From assembly GCA_040007395.1 (NCBI GenBank), contig JBDTVG010000148.1, positions 1 through 39,230 on the forward strand: DNA of 39,230 bases. The letters run 5' to 3'. Shown piece after piece: positions 32,195-39,230 of this stretch (the stretch's first letter is position 1; each line of letters begins with the position of its first letter). Source of the DNA: DATGFK01 sp040007395. GTDB taxonomy: Bacteria > Chloroflexota > Anaerolineae > Aggregatilineales > UBA2796. A program made the position numbers and the translations under genes. The notes beneath the pieces are model-generated. The model saw only the letters and a list, made by a program, of their open reading frames with translations, had not been told where the DNA came from and made no database searches.

Positions 32195-33235
32195 TCAGGT
32201 TGACTGCCGCTCAATGAGTTGCAAGGGGATCTCAAACGAGCGTTGCGGCCCGGTTTCCACCCCTTCGATGCGCTCGAATAATGCTTGTGCCAATTGTTGT
32301 CCCATATCAATTGGGAATTGTGCAACGGTTGTCAGGTTGGGTCGGATAATCGTGGCTTCGGCAATGTTATCGAACCCAACAACCGCGATGTCCTCTGGAA
32401 TACGCCAGCCTCTATCCAACGCCGTATTGATAGCACCAATCGCCATCAGGTCGTTACAGGCAAAGACAGCAGTTGGCGGCTGTGGTAAATCTAACAGGGC
32501 ATGGATAGCCCGCTGACCACTTTCAATCGTAAAGTCGCCTTCTTGAAAATAGTCAGGGTTCCACGATAGTCCCGCTTCGTCCACTGCGCGCTTAAAACCT
32601 GCCAATCGTCGATCTCCGGGCGGATAGCCCGCCGGGACACCGATAAAGCCGAGGCGCTGATGATGCTTTTGCTCGATCAACCAGCGAGTTGCTTCATGAG
32701 CACCTTGCCCATCATCGGCATAGACTCGATCAATCTGGGGATGGTCGATATGGTTGGCTAAAACAACTACTGAAGCTCCGGTACGCTTGATCAACTGATC
32801 CAACTCTTCGTTGGTTAGATGATAGGGGGACATGATGATGCCATCTACCGGACGGCGAATCATCGCTTCACAAAAATATTTTTCGTTTTCATAAAGCTGC
32901 TCGGTATAAGCGATCAGCACATCATAATGCTGCTCGTGCGCGACTTTTTGGATAGTACGGACAATGGAATGATAAAACGAGTTGGAAATATCGCCAATCA
33001 TAATGGCGATCATATAGGAATGTTGAGCGCGAAGGCTACGAGCAGTGAGATTGGGGTAATAGCTTAATTGATCAACCGCTTCAAGCACCCGCTGCCGTGT
33101 CTCTTCACTGATAGGGATGACCAATGACGATTGACTAAGAACGCGAGAAACGGTACTTTGTGAAACGCCAGCCAGTTTAGCAACATCGTGCATCGTCACA
33201 GAAATCGCGCGATTGGAAAGATTACGTTTTTGCAT
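32195..33235 (-). CDS. LacI/GalR-family transcriptional regulator
   Basis: The N-terminal helix-turn-helix reads TMHDVAKLAGVSQSTVSRVL at about residues 14-33, followed by the hinge helix region. The C-terminal 270 residues are a periplasmic-binding-protein-like sensor (MIAIMIGDISNSFYHSIVR; VDGIIMSPYHLT; PTAVFACNDLMAIGAI; IAVVGFDNIAEA). It would repress sugar-utilisation genes and respond to a sugar. No transporter or glycosidase gene adjoins it, so its regulon lies elsewhere. The ribosome site is weak. Confidence 0.93.
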   Translation of the reverse strand: MQKRNLSNRAISVTMHDVAKLAGVSQSTVSRVLSQSSLVIPISEETRQRVLEAVDQLSYYPNLTARSLRAQHSYMIAIMIGDISNSFYHSIVRTIQKVAHEQHYDVLIAYTEQLYENEKYFCEAMIRRPVDGIIMSPYHLTNEELDQLIKRTGASVVVLANHIDHPQIDRVYADDGQGAHEATRWLIEQKHHQRLGFIGVPAGYPPGDRRLAGFKRAVDEAGLSWNPDYFQEGDFTIESGQRAIHALLDLPQPPTAVFACNDLMAIGAINTALDRGWRIPEDIAVVGFDNIAEATIIRPNLTTVAQFPIDMGQQLAQALFERIEGVETGPQRSFEIPLQLIERQST

Positions 33236-33277
33236 AATGAATCATGATGGAAAATTCCCCTCTCATACGTAGACGGC

Positions 33278-33535
33278 TCACTCGATTTTAATCGACAGAT
33301 CCGAGATGTCTAGCCGAAAGCCGGGATCGGAGTTTTCAGGCATCATGGTGAATTCGGTTCCGTCGATATGAATGAGTAGGGTGACACTTTCCCCATCGGC
33401 GCTGCGGTGCGACAAGCGGATTTCGCCATGTGGCGCTTCTGTCTCCTCAAGTTTATGGAGCAGCTTTTTCAACTCCAAAGATTTTGAGTACAAGCTACCC
33501 GCGAGATAAATCAATCGATCCTGTTCATCGCTCAT
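33278..33535 (-). CDS. Small acidic protein, function unknown
   Basis: The 85-residue soluble protein has an N-terminal helix rich in Leu and Lys (LYSKSLELKKLLHKLEE) and a beta-rich C-terminal half (GEIRLSHRSADGESVTLLIH; FRLDISDLSIKIE). I do not recognise it. GGAGG 5 bases before the ATG makes it a convincing gene. It lies 42 bases behind the start of the LacI gene, in the same direction and possibly in one transcript with it. Confidence 0.7.
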   Translation of the reverse strand: MSDEQDRLIYLAGSLYSKSLELKKLLHKLEETEAPHGEIRLSHRSADGESVTLLIHIDGTEFTMMPENSDPGFRLDISDLSIKIE

Positions 33536-33635
33536 CAGTTCCTCCTGTTAAATTCAGAAACTTATATTCATTGGAAAGCACCTACATGTTGGCTGAATTG
33601 TAAAATCATGGCAATATACAAATTGAACTAAATCG

Positions 33636-34466
33636 TTAGTCTATTTTGGGTGCTTTAATACGCAAAAAGTAACTTTTTTCTCTTTTCCCACGTCTAATTT
33701 GAAGCGTTGTGCCTTTTGCTAAAGTGAATTCATAATTCCAAGGTTCAGAACAATTTGGACGCGGGTTAATATTAGCAGGTAGATACTGCTGAATTTTCTC
33801 GTTGATTTTCCCATCCAAATTAGATTTGTCGAATTTCGTCCATCCAAGTCCCACATCGCAAAGTTGCCAAAAACAGCCATCCTCACTCTCGAAAATTTGG
33901 GTGCTTAGATTTTCAGTAGTATTAACATCCCAAACTCTTATTATGTGCTCCTGTTTTTTTGGCTTTCTCTGAGATATAAGAGATTCATCCAATTCACCCT
34001 TCATAAGTTTATCCATTGAGTCTTGTACTAACTCATCATTAACTCCAAATGCCTCGAATTTCGGCTTGAAATATTCAGTTAATGATTCATCTAGGGAACT
34101 GAACATCTCACTCAAATTATGAAGTTCTCGATACAACCCTAGTAAGTCTTGCTCACTAAACATCAAGTGGCATTGTTCAAACCAAAAATGGTGGGCCAAG
34201 TAATTGCGTTTTTCGAGAGCTACTTCTAACTGCTGCTGAAGATCAGTGGGAAGTAAATGTGATACCTTTTGCTTGGCTTGCCCCAGAGTAAGTGAATATA
34301 TATCGTTAAGCTTTTCCTCAACACGAGGTTGTGTAATGTCCTCTTTGTTCTCAAAAGTCATCATTGAATAGATGACACAAAGCCCTCGATATAAAACCTC
34401 ACTGTGATAATAAGCAAGACCAAATGCCGCATACACTTCCTTTATGAGATCTTCTAAATTATCCAT
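33636..34466 (-). CDS. Hypothetical protein with HEPN-like RxxxxH motif
   Basis: The N-terminal 120 residues are all-helical and contain KRNYLAHHFW (R87, N88, H92), which has the spacing of the catalytic motif of HEPN ribonucleases (Arg, a polar residue, then His four to six residues on). The C-terminal half is different: beta-rich with several Trp and Lys (GCFWQLCDVGLGWTKFD; EFTLAKGTTLQIRRGKREKS). I do not recognise the family as a whole. The gene is clearly more AT-rich than its neighbours, a sign of recent transfer. No nucleotidyltransferase or antitoxin gene is attached; Bcp lies 17 bases upstream on the same strand. A HEPN assignment is inference from one motif and helical context. Confidence 0.7.
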   Translation of the reverse strand: MDNLEDLIKEVYAAFGLAYYHSEVLYRGLCVIYSMMTFENKEDITQPRVEEKLNDIYSLTLGQAKQKVSHLLPTDLQQQLEVALEKRNYLAHHFWFEQCHLMFSEQDLLGLYRELHNLSEMFSSLDESLTEYFKPKFEAFGVNDELVQDSMDKLMKGELDESLISQRKPKKQEHIIRVWDVNTTENLSTQIFESEDGCFWQLCDVGLGWTKFDKSNLDGKINEKIQQYLPANINPRPNCSEPWNYEFTLAKGTTLQIRRGKREKSYFLRIKAPKID

Positions 34467-34483
34467 TTACTTATTTATCCCAC

Positions 34484-34948
34484 TCACGAAGTCGCTAGCA
34501 GCGAAGCGACCCCTTTTTCGATACTGTCCTTTGGGCTAACCTTGACTGCCGAAGCCTCAAGATTGCCCTGTCCATCGATCACGAAGTGGCTGCGGATGAT
34601 CCCCATAAATTTCTTGCCATACATTGACCTCTCGCCCCACGCGCCATAACTGTCGGCAACTTTGTGATCTGGGTCACTGAGCAGCACATAGGGCAAATGC
34701 TCTTTAGCTCGCCATTTTGCCAGTGCCTTAGGTGCATCGGGACTGATACCGATCACAACCGCACCCGCTTCCTCGATCTTCGGAAAAGCATCGCGAAAGC
34801 CACATGCCTGAGTTGTACAACCGCTTGTACCGGCTTTGGGAAAGAAAAACAACAGTACCCGCTTGCCCGCGAAATCGGTTAGGGAGACGGGTTGATCTGC
34901 ATCGTTTGTCAAAGTAAAGGTCGGAGCTTTCGTTGGTGGAGTTAACAT
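34484..34948 (-). CDS. bcp: Thioredoxin-dependent peroxiredoxin (Bcp/PrxQ)
   Basis: The 154-residue protein reduces peroxides. It has the peroxidatic C44 in FFFPKAGTSGCTTQACGFRD, with resolving C49 five residues later, the atypical two-cysteine PrxQ pattern. The conserved first-strand motif APTFTLTNDADQPVSL and the downstream GISPDAPKALAKW and LLSDPDHKVADSYGAWGE are also typical. The usual Thr of PxxxTxxC is kept as Thr at position 41 (AGTSGC). AGGA lies 7 bases before the ATG. Cytosolic location is expected, since there is no signal peptide. Confidence 0.93.
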   Translation of the reverse strand: MLTPPTKAPTFTLTNDADQPVSLTDFAGKRVLLFFFPKAGTSGCTTQACGFRDAFPKIEEAGAVVIGISPDAPKALAKWRAKEHLPYVLLSDPDHKVADSYGAWGERSMYGKKFMGIIRSHFVIDGQGNLEASAVKVSPKDSIEKGVASLLATS

Positions 34949-34996
34949 AGAGGCTTCCTGATTACACTCACCCTGTTTCAGGTCTATTCTAACACT

Positions 34997-35029
34997 AATC
35001 CCCAGTGCCTAGAAAAGACACCGGGGATT
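34997..35029 (-). terminator. Hairpin behind the secreted-repeat gene
   Basis: AATCCCC at 34997-35003 pairs with GGGGATT at 35023-35029, and GTG/CAC extends the stem past one mismatch. It lies 42 bases beyond the stop of the gene at 35071. There is no T-run, so termination is uncertain. Confidence 0.45.
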
Positions 35030-35070
35030 TAGGGCAAATGAATTCTTTTGCGCTTTTAACAGCGACAACT

Positions 35071-36162
35071 TTAGGGTTTGATGACACTCCAGCCATTGCC
35101 AACGGCTTGCCCTAAGACATCGCCGGGGGCTTTATCTTTGGCAAAGAAGTACAATGGAGCGCCATTATAGGTTACTTGCAACGTGTTATCGTCACGCTTG
35201 AGAGTCTCTAACTTGCCTTTGAGCGAACCTGCGGCAAGACGATCATTTGCACCTACTGTAAACGCAGGCCAGTTCTTGAGACAATCGCCCGTGCAATTGC
35301 TCACTCCGGCTGCGTCTTTGGCGGAAGCGTACAAGGTAATTCCGTCAGTGGTGGTTAGCAGATCGCCCAAGTCTTTGTTGCTAGCAGTGGTGATCGTTTC
35401 TGGAACGACAGTGAACCATACCTTGCCAACATTTTCGCCTGTAGCATCACCGATGGCTTTATCGTCTTGGTAGTAATAGAGTGGCATCCCGTTATAGGTG
35501 ACTTGGAGCGTGCTATCTTTGCGGGTGATGGTGTTGAATTTACCGGGTAGGTTGATGCCGGGAACGAATTCGTCGGCACTCTTGACTGTCAGCGCGGGCC
35601 ACGCAACGGCGCATTTGTCGTTACAATTACTGACATCGGTGGTGTCTTTGGTGAACGTATATAAAGTCATGCCAGTTGGCCCAACCAGTACAGATCCTAG
35701 CTTGGGGATTTTCTGCAAATACGCAGTAGCCGGTGGAACAACCCACCACACACGACCCACACGATGTCCAGTAGTATCGCCAGCTTTGTTGTCTTTGAAC
35801 CAGTAATACAGCGCGATACCGTTATACGTCACTTGCAGTGAGCCGTCCTTGCGCGTGATCGTGGCGAATTTGCCGGGAATACCATCGGCAACTTTGAGTT
35901 CATCGGCACTGGCGACGGTTAGCGGAGGCCATGCAGTTTCGCATTTATCATAGCACATCGTCTCATTCAGGGGATCTACAGTGAAACTATAGAGAGTCAT
36001 GCCATCTTTGCCAACCAAAAACTTGCCGAGATCTTTCGAGCTACTCACGCTAACGGTAAAGTCGGCGGCATAGACTGGCGTGGCGCTTACTGAACTTACT
36101 ATCGGGCTAACGGCGAATACCAACAACAACAAAATCAAAACTCTCATTGACCTGCTCAACAT
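35071..36162 (-). CDS. Secreted protein with three tandem repeats of the COG4315 type
   Basis: After a signal peptide (VLILLLLVFAVSPIVSSVSA with a likely cut after VYA near residue 32) come three repeats of about 105 residues each (about 40-145, 150-255, 258-363). Each repeat has LGxxLxxxxGMTLYxFxxD, a C-x-x-x-C pair (MCYDKCETAWP; NCNDKCAVAWP; NCTGDCLKNWP), a GKFxTIxRKDxxLQVTYNG and a final LYYxxxDxxxGDxxGxxVG block. This is the secreted repeat family of unknown function (PF03640 in my memory); the close spacing of the cysteines suggests disulfides. It faces an ECF sigma factor gene across 150 bases and may be its target. Confidence 0.88.
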   Translation of the reverse strand: MLSRSMRVLILLLLVFAVSPIVSSVSATPVYAADFTVSVSSSKDLGKFLVGKDGMTLYSFTVDPLNETMCYDKCETAWPPLTVASADELKVADGIPGKFATITRKDGSLQVTYNGIALYYWFKDNKAGDTTGHRVGRVWWVVPPATAYLQKIPKLGSVLVGPTGMTLYTFTKDTTDVSNCNDKCAVAWPALTVKSADEFVPGINLPGKFNTITRKDSTLQVTYNGMPLYYYQDDKAIGDATGENVGKVWFTVVPETITTASNKDLGDLLTTTDGITLYASAKDAAGVSNCTGDCLKNWPAFTVGANDRLAAGSLKGKLETLKRDDNTLQVTYNGAPLYFFAKDKAPGDVLGQAVGNGWSVIKP

Positions 36163-36192
36163 GTGACCTCTCCATAACTTGCGAATTGGATG

Positions 36193-36212
36193 AGAGGGGT
36201 GCGCACCCCTCT
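36193..36212. promoter_or_regulatory. Perfect 20-bp palindrome between the secreted-repeat gene and the sigma factor
   Basis: AGAGGGGTGC at 36193-36202 is followed directly by its reverse complement GCACCCCTCT at 36203-36212. It lies 31 bases beyond the start of the secreted-repeat gene and about 100 bases before the sigma factor. It could be an operator for either gene or a cruciform/REP half-element. No known operator consensus is recognised. Confidence 0.6.
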
Positions 36213-36315
36213 ATTATGGTAATCGTTGAAGTGGGGCATTTTGGATTGCGGCGCATCGTGAATTGCTTTACATCGCGCACGCGACTTGCTAGACTGATGT
36301 TCGGAGCAAATGATA

Positions 36316-36876
36316 ATGCACAACCACGTTGATGATATTGAATTAATGCAACGCATCGCCGCGCATGACCCGCTGGCGTTTCGTGCGATCTATCAACAAT
36401 ATGGCAAAGCAGTGTACAGCCTCGCCTATCGTGTTTTGCAGAACGCGACCCTTGCCGAGGATGTCACTCAGGACACTTTTCTAAAGGTTTGGCAGCAGAA
36501 AGCCCACTGGGACCCAAACAAAGGCAGTCTTAAAAATTGGTTGCTGACCGTTACCCACTTCACAGCCATTGACCATTTGCGCCAAGAACGCCGTCAGCCG
36601 ACCCTTCACCCAGACTCTATTGAGGACGTGGAAGAAACAAGTGCCGTTGGGCAAATCGAAGCCAACTGGCAAGAAGGCATCCTCTTGCAAGTATTGATAA
36701 AACAGCTTCCTGATGAACAAGCCTTGTTGATCGATCTCGCTTTTTTTCGAGGCATGACCCACCATGAGATCGCCGACGAAACGCGCATCCCACTGGGAAC
36801 CGTCAAAACACGGCTGCGGAGTGGGTTGCAACGCTTGCGCGAACTATGGGTAGAGTCGGTTAAAAATCCACAATGA
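36316..36876 (+). CDS. ECF-type RNA polymerase sigma factor
   Basis: The 186-residue protein has sigma region 2 (AFRAIYQQYGKAVYSLAYRV, AEDVTQDTFLKVWQQ) and region 4 (QALLIDLAFFRGMTHHEIAD, GTVKTRLRSGLQRLRE), with a short acidic linker and no region 3. This is the two-domain ECF layout closest to SigK-like groups. GGAG lies 9 bases before ATG 36316; an ATG six bases earlier is possible. The usual anti-sigma gene downstream is absent: the next gene is convergent and 8 bases away. Control must come from elsewhere or from its own promoter. Confidence 0.92.
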   Translation: MHNHVDDIELMQRIAAHDPLAFRAIYQQYGKAVYSLAYRVLQNATLAEDVTQDTFLKVWQQKAHWDPNKGSLKNWLLTVTHFTAIDHLRQERRQPTLHPDSIEDVEETSAVGQIEANWQEGILLQVLIKQLPDEQALLIDLAFFRGMTHHEIADETRIPLGTVKTRLRSGLQRLRELWVESVKNPQ

Positions 36877-36884
36877 CTTGCCTG

Positions 36885-37694
36885 TTAGAGTCCGCCATTG
36901 TAGACAAGCTGAGCGAAGGTTTTAATGTCCGTCGCGCCGCGAACACGCACACGCGGCATCCGGTAGGGGTTTGAGGCGTAAAGGTCAATCCCTTTATTTT
37001 CGGTGAAGGCGGCATCCAATCCGATAGCCTGCAACTCGGCAACCGCAAAATCATCGTAGCCGCCGAATGGGTAACAGAAAAAGCGCGGATGCTCACCCGT
37101 GTTTAGCTCAATGGCCTTTTGCGCCCCGACAATTTGATTGATCAGGAAATCGCGAGATCGGTTCTTCAAGTTCTGGTGACCGCGAGTGTGGTTCTCGATG
37201 AACATACCGCTTTGTACCATTATTTTGGCAAGAGGCCAACTCAGATAACCCGGTCTGCCCGTGTCGATAAAATCGGTGATGACGAAAAATACGCCTGAAA
37301 AGCCAAACTTCTTGAGGATTGGAAAAGCGTTGTACCACGCATTCGCATAGCCATCGTCAAAGGTCAGCATGATCGGCTTGGGCGGCAGCTTTTTACCGTG
37401 CCACAGCGCCGCCATCAGTTCGTCTGGTGAAATAGTCGTGTAGCCGTTGTCTTTGAGCCATTGCATCTGTTGGGTGAAGTTGACGGGGGTAACGACAAGA
37501 TCGAGCAGAACTTTATCGGCATTGGCAGGCGGGTTATCGATGTAGTGATACATCAAGATCGGGACATGGACTACACGCGGCACATAATCCCACTGGCCGC
37601 TGTTGGAGCCATCGGCACGCAATGGAATAGGGTTTATCAACATCAGTACCGCAAAAATGCTCAATGCCCAGACTGTAACCCGCTTTGCGATCAT
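36885..37694 (-). CDS. Exported polysaccharide deacetylase (NodB homology domain)
   Basis: The enzyme should remove N- or O-acetyl groups from a cell-surface polysaccharide or chitin-type glycan. A signal peptide (VTVWALSIFAVLMLINPIPLRA) precedes a NodB fold: MLTFDDGYANAW (catalytic D113, metal D114), ENHTRGHQNL (H169, H173), FFCYPFGGYDDFAV, and the late FTENKGIDLYA and MPRVRV. All motif residues are present. The protein lacks the final His motif in its usual form, as in many relatives. AAGG lies about 9 bases before the ATG. It is convergent with the sigma factor gene. Confidence 0.9.
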   Translation of the reverse strand: MIAKRVTVWALSIFAVLMLINPIPLRADGSNSGQWDYVPRVVHVPILMYHYIDNPPANADKVLLDLVVTPVNFTQQMQWLKDNGYTTISPDELMAALWHGKKLPPKPIMLTFDDGYANAWYNAFPILKKFGFSGVFFVITDFIDTGRPGYLSWPLAKIMVQSGMFIENHTRGHQNLKNRSRDFLINQIVGAQKAIELNTGEHPRFFCYPFGGYDDFAVAELQAIGLDAAFTENKGIDLYASNPYRMPRVRVRGATDIKTFAQLVYNGGL

Positions 37695-37736
37695 GCTGCC
37701 TGCCTTGCCGTAAAAAGTATGGGTGAGGAAAATTCG

Positions 37737-37922
37737 TTACTTCGTGACCAGCACACCGGACGCAGATTTGGCAGGGAGTTCGCCCTCCTCATCCAGCGTT
37801 TTCAGCATTTCGAGTTCAGCCCGCAAACTGCGTGCGCGTATCACGAGAAAGGCCACTAACCCAACCAGAATGATCACCGCTAGCGTATAACCCATTACCA
37901 TGTAGCCAATTGTATCAGGCAT
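37737..37922 (-). CDS. ccmD: CcmD-like small membrane protein
   Basis: The 61-residue protein has one membrane segment (GYTLAVIILVGLVAFLVIRA) followed by a basic, then acidic helix (RSLRAELEMLKTLDEEGE), the usual form of CcmD, which links heme to CcmE release from the CcmABC exporter. ATG 37922 has AAGGA 7 bases upstream and lies 20 bases behind the ccmC stop. The assignment rests on size, topology and position next to ccmC. Confidence 0.75.
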   Translation of the reverse strand: MPDTIGYMVMGYTLAVIILVGLVAFLVIRARSLRAELEMLKTLDEEGELPAKSASGVLVTK

Positions 37923-37942
37923 ATTATTTTCCTTATCGCCTC

Positions 37943-38695
37943 TTATTGGTTCAAGAGCCGCATCTTGAGCGCACGGACTTGTTCTGCCACATTTTCCATA
38001 CGCACCCGATGCCAAATTAGCGTGATCGGAACCAGCATCCAAGCGATCATATTCACGCTCATGGCAAGGATCATGCGCGGATCTTGTACGCCAAAGCTGC
38101 CTTTCGCGGTCGATTCAACGGGGCTAGGGCCAAGCACCACCGGATGCAGCGTATCAGGGCGAATACGGATGACGATAAATACGTAGATGACGCTGACAAA
38201 AGCAAAGATCCCATAGATCGCCGCATAGCGCATCCGGCGTTCGGGGCTTTCAATTGCGCCGCGTAGTGTCAGATAGGCCGCATATAACAGCCACATGACC
38301 GCCATCGAGTTCAAGCGCGGATCGCCTGTCCACCATGTATTCCAGATCGGCCTCGCCCACGTCATACCCGTCACCAGAGTGATCGTCATAAGGGGCAAGC
38401 CGACTTCCACACTTGATACCGCTAGTGCATCCCATTTGGGAGCACGGGTACGCAGATAGGCGATTCCCGCCAACACTGTGATCAGAAAGGCGGTTGATCC
38501 GCCGACAAAGGCTGAAATGTGAATGTAGAAAATTCGTTGGACTTGTCCCTGCTGCTGATCCGTGCCTGCGTAGAACAACGCCAATGCAAAGGCCAATACG
38601 ATGCTGATCGTTGTCGCAACGGTCAGTGCATTGAGCAGTCGCGTGCGATTCGGTGAATAGATTGGTTGATCAGTCTTTACCTGCTGAGTATTCAT
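37943..38695 (-). CDS. ccmC: Cytochrome c maturation protein CcmC (heme handling)
   Basis: The 250-residue, six-helix membrane protein has the heme-handling features: the histidine-bearing RIFYIHISAFVGG near residue 55, the tryptophan-rich WNTWWTGDPRLNS near 128-140 and the periplasmic RPDTLHPVVLGP near 182-193, which carries the other histidine. CcmC passes heme to CcmE for cytochrome c assembly. The upstream partner genes ccmA and ccmB are not seen on the remaining right side (38696-39230). With the ccmD-like gene it forms a two-gene unit, and the other components may lie elsewhere. Confidence 0.92.
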   Translation of the reverse strand: MNTQQVKTDQPIYSPNRTRLLNALTVATTISIVLAFALALFYAGTDQQQGQVQRIFYIHISAFVGGSTAFLITVLAGIAYLRTRAPKWDALAVSSVEVGLPLMTITLVTGMTWARPIWNTWWTGDPRLNSMAVMWLLYAAYLTLRGAIESPERRMRYAAIYGIFAFVSVIYVFIVIRIRPDTLHPVVLGPSPVESTAKGSFGVQDPRMILAMSVNMIAWMLVPITLIWHRVRMENVAEQVRALKMRLLNQ

Positions 38696-38786
38696 TTGAA
38701 CTTTTCCTCATCGTTTTCGTTCTAGTTTAATTATAATGACTCAGAAACCATTTGGTAATCAGTATACGGATATAGACAGCGTACAG

Positions 38787-38814
38787 GAAAATCGGCTTTC
38801 AGCCTGCGATTTTC
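38787..38814. terminator. Bidirectional terminator-like hairpin right of ccmC
   Basis: GAAAATCG at 38787-38794 pairs perfectly with CGATTTTC at 38807-38814, with a possible inner GGC/GCC pair. The A-rich arm and T-rich arm allow use from either side. It lies between ccmC and the decayed reductase gene. Confidence 0.5.
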
Positions 38815-38871
38815 AATGCGCCTGAATTTATAGACAGGGAGCCGAAATTTCTCTCTTTATCAAATGGCTTC

Positions 38872-39102
38872 TTACCGCCCGGCAATTCGAATACTTTGAC
38901 TTTTGACTTTTTCGAGTTGAATATTTTCATTCTCCAGATGCTCAAACAACCGTAATCCATCTCCTAGTAGTACAGGGCTAATGCTTATTTGGAGTTCGTC
39001 AATCAACCCTGCTTTCAGGCATTGCTGAATCACATTGGCATCACCAACGATCAACCACGTCGTTGTCACCCGCTGCCCGATATTTTCGTGTCCGCTTTCT
39101 CT
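38872..39102 (-). pseudogene. Remnant of a dihydrofolate reductase / RibD C-terminal family gene
   Basis: The readable part (LIVGDANVIQQCLKAGLIDE, LQISISPVLLGDGLRLFEHL) is the C-terminal half of the DHFR/RibD-C family. It is broken at both ends. At the 3' end a 7-base tandem duplication (GACTTTT twice, 38898-38911 plus strand) shifts the frame: without it the reading continues as KVKVFELPGGKK, the usual family ending, instead of KSQSIRIAGR and stop. At the 5' end the frame closes with a TAA at 39103-39105, and the N-terminal catalytic half is absent; the next gene's tail starts 24 bases further. So this is a decayed fragment. A short GTG-started product from 39069 is unlikely to work. Confidence 0.8.
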
Positions 39103-39128
39103 TTAACCTGTTCACTTTAAACGCTGCT

Positions 39129-39230
39129 TTACTCGTAAAACTCTGGCGCTTTTTTGAGTGTTTCCCACTGCTCCGTGTCATGACCGAAAATCACCAGCCC
39201 GATATGCTCCCGTTCGACCAGATCAAGCAG
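39129..39230 (-). CDS. C-terminal end of a metallo-beta-lactamase-fold hydrolase (lactonase-like), cut by the window edge
   Basis: Thirty-three codons and a TAA (39129-39131) are readable up to the right edge. LVIFGHDTEQWETLKKAPEFY matches in pattern the C-terminal end of N-acyl-homoserine-lactonase-type proteins, where the His of FGHD is a zinc ligand. (The peptide is quoted in two parts: LVIFGHDTEQ and WETLKKAPEFY.) Only this end can be judged, so the substrate remains open. Confidence 0.6.
   Translation of the reverse strand: MLDLVEREHIGLVIFGHDTEQWETLKKAPEFYE

Noticed and set aside
36885..37694. Deacetylase considered as part of the sigma factor operon
   Set aside because: It is on the opposite strand and convergent, ending 8 bases away, so it cannot be co-transcribed.

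Overview
The window looks like chromosomal DNA of a bacterium of roughly balanced base composition. The gene repertoire is most like that of the Chloroflexota (Anaerolineae-type): a transmembrane Ser/Thr kinase with TPR tail, a YbhN/UPF0104 flippase-like protein, an M23 peptidase behind a TIM-barrel-like domain, a FAD and [2Fe-2S] fusion of the CO/xanthine dehydrogenase type, secreted tandem-repeat proteins, a zinc-ribbon/FHA protein and several families I know mainly as hypothetical. This assignment is inference; there is no rRNA marker. No tRNA, rRNA, CRISPR array, transposase or phage gene was seen.

Left part (1-9830): a PadR regulator cut by the left edge; a UDP-sulfoquinovose synthase gene (sulfolipid head group) with its own terminator; a strong sigma-70-type promoter followed by a long, foldable leader and a four-S1-domain ribosomal protein S1 homologue closed by a textbook terminator; a lipoprotein with a small downstream partner gene; a YbhN-type membrane protein; an AT-rich seven-bladed WD40 protein; and an M23 metallopeptidase.

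Centre-left (9972-18228): a TIR-membrane-TIR-like-membrane protein faces an arginase gene whose -10 box almost touches the start codon. A plus-strand run then carries xdhC, a metallophosphoesterase, a ParB-like protein and a FAD/[2Fe-2S] fusion of the molybdenum hydroxylase type. No molybdenum-binding large subunit is present. A REP-like double palindrome separates this run from an orphan OmpR-type response regulator.

Centre (18233-27242): a D-2-hydroxyacid dehydrogenase, then a plus-strand envelope-glycan cluster (family 2 glycosyltransferase, SGNH-like membrane protein, WecA/TagO-type phosphotransferase, small membrane protein), then a minus-strand unit of Ser/Thr kinase, triosephosphate isomerase and a HExxH membrane protease. 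The area ends in a tandem duplication at the tail of a membrane-anchored hypothetical gene.

Right part (27226-39230): small hypotheticals, a sugar phosphate isomerase/epimerase, a HEAT-repeat protein, a cysteine-less peroxiredoxin-fold protein, a zinc-ribbon/FHA protein, a LacI regulator, an AT-rich gene with a HEPN-like RxxxxH motif, a Bcp peroxiredoxin, a three-repeat secreted protein divergent from an ECF sigma factor across a 20-bp perfect palindrome, a polysaccharide deacetylase, ccmC with a ccmD-like gene, a decayed dihydrofolate-reductase-family gene broken by a 7-bp duplication, and the tail of a lactonase-like metallo-beta-lactamase gene. The most unusual items are the structured leader of the S1 gene, the TIR double-domain membrane protein, the reverse-order FAD/[2Fe-2S] fusion and the HEPN-like gene. 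No single complete new defence or mobile system could be demonstrated.
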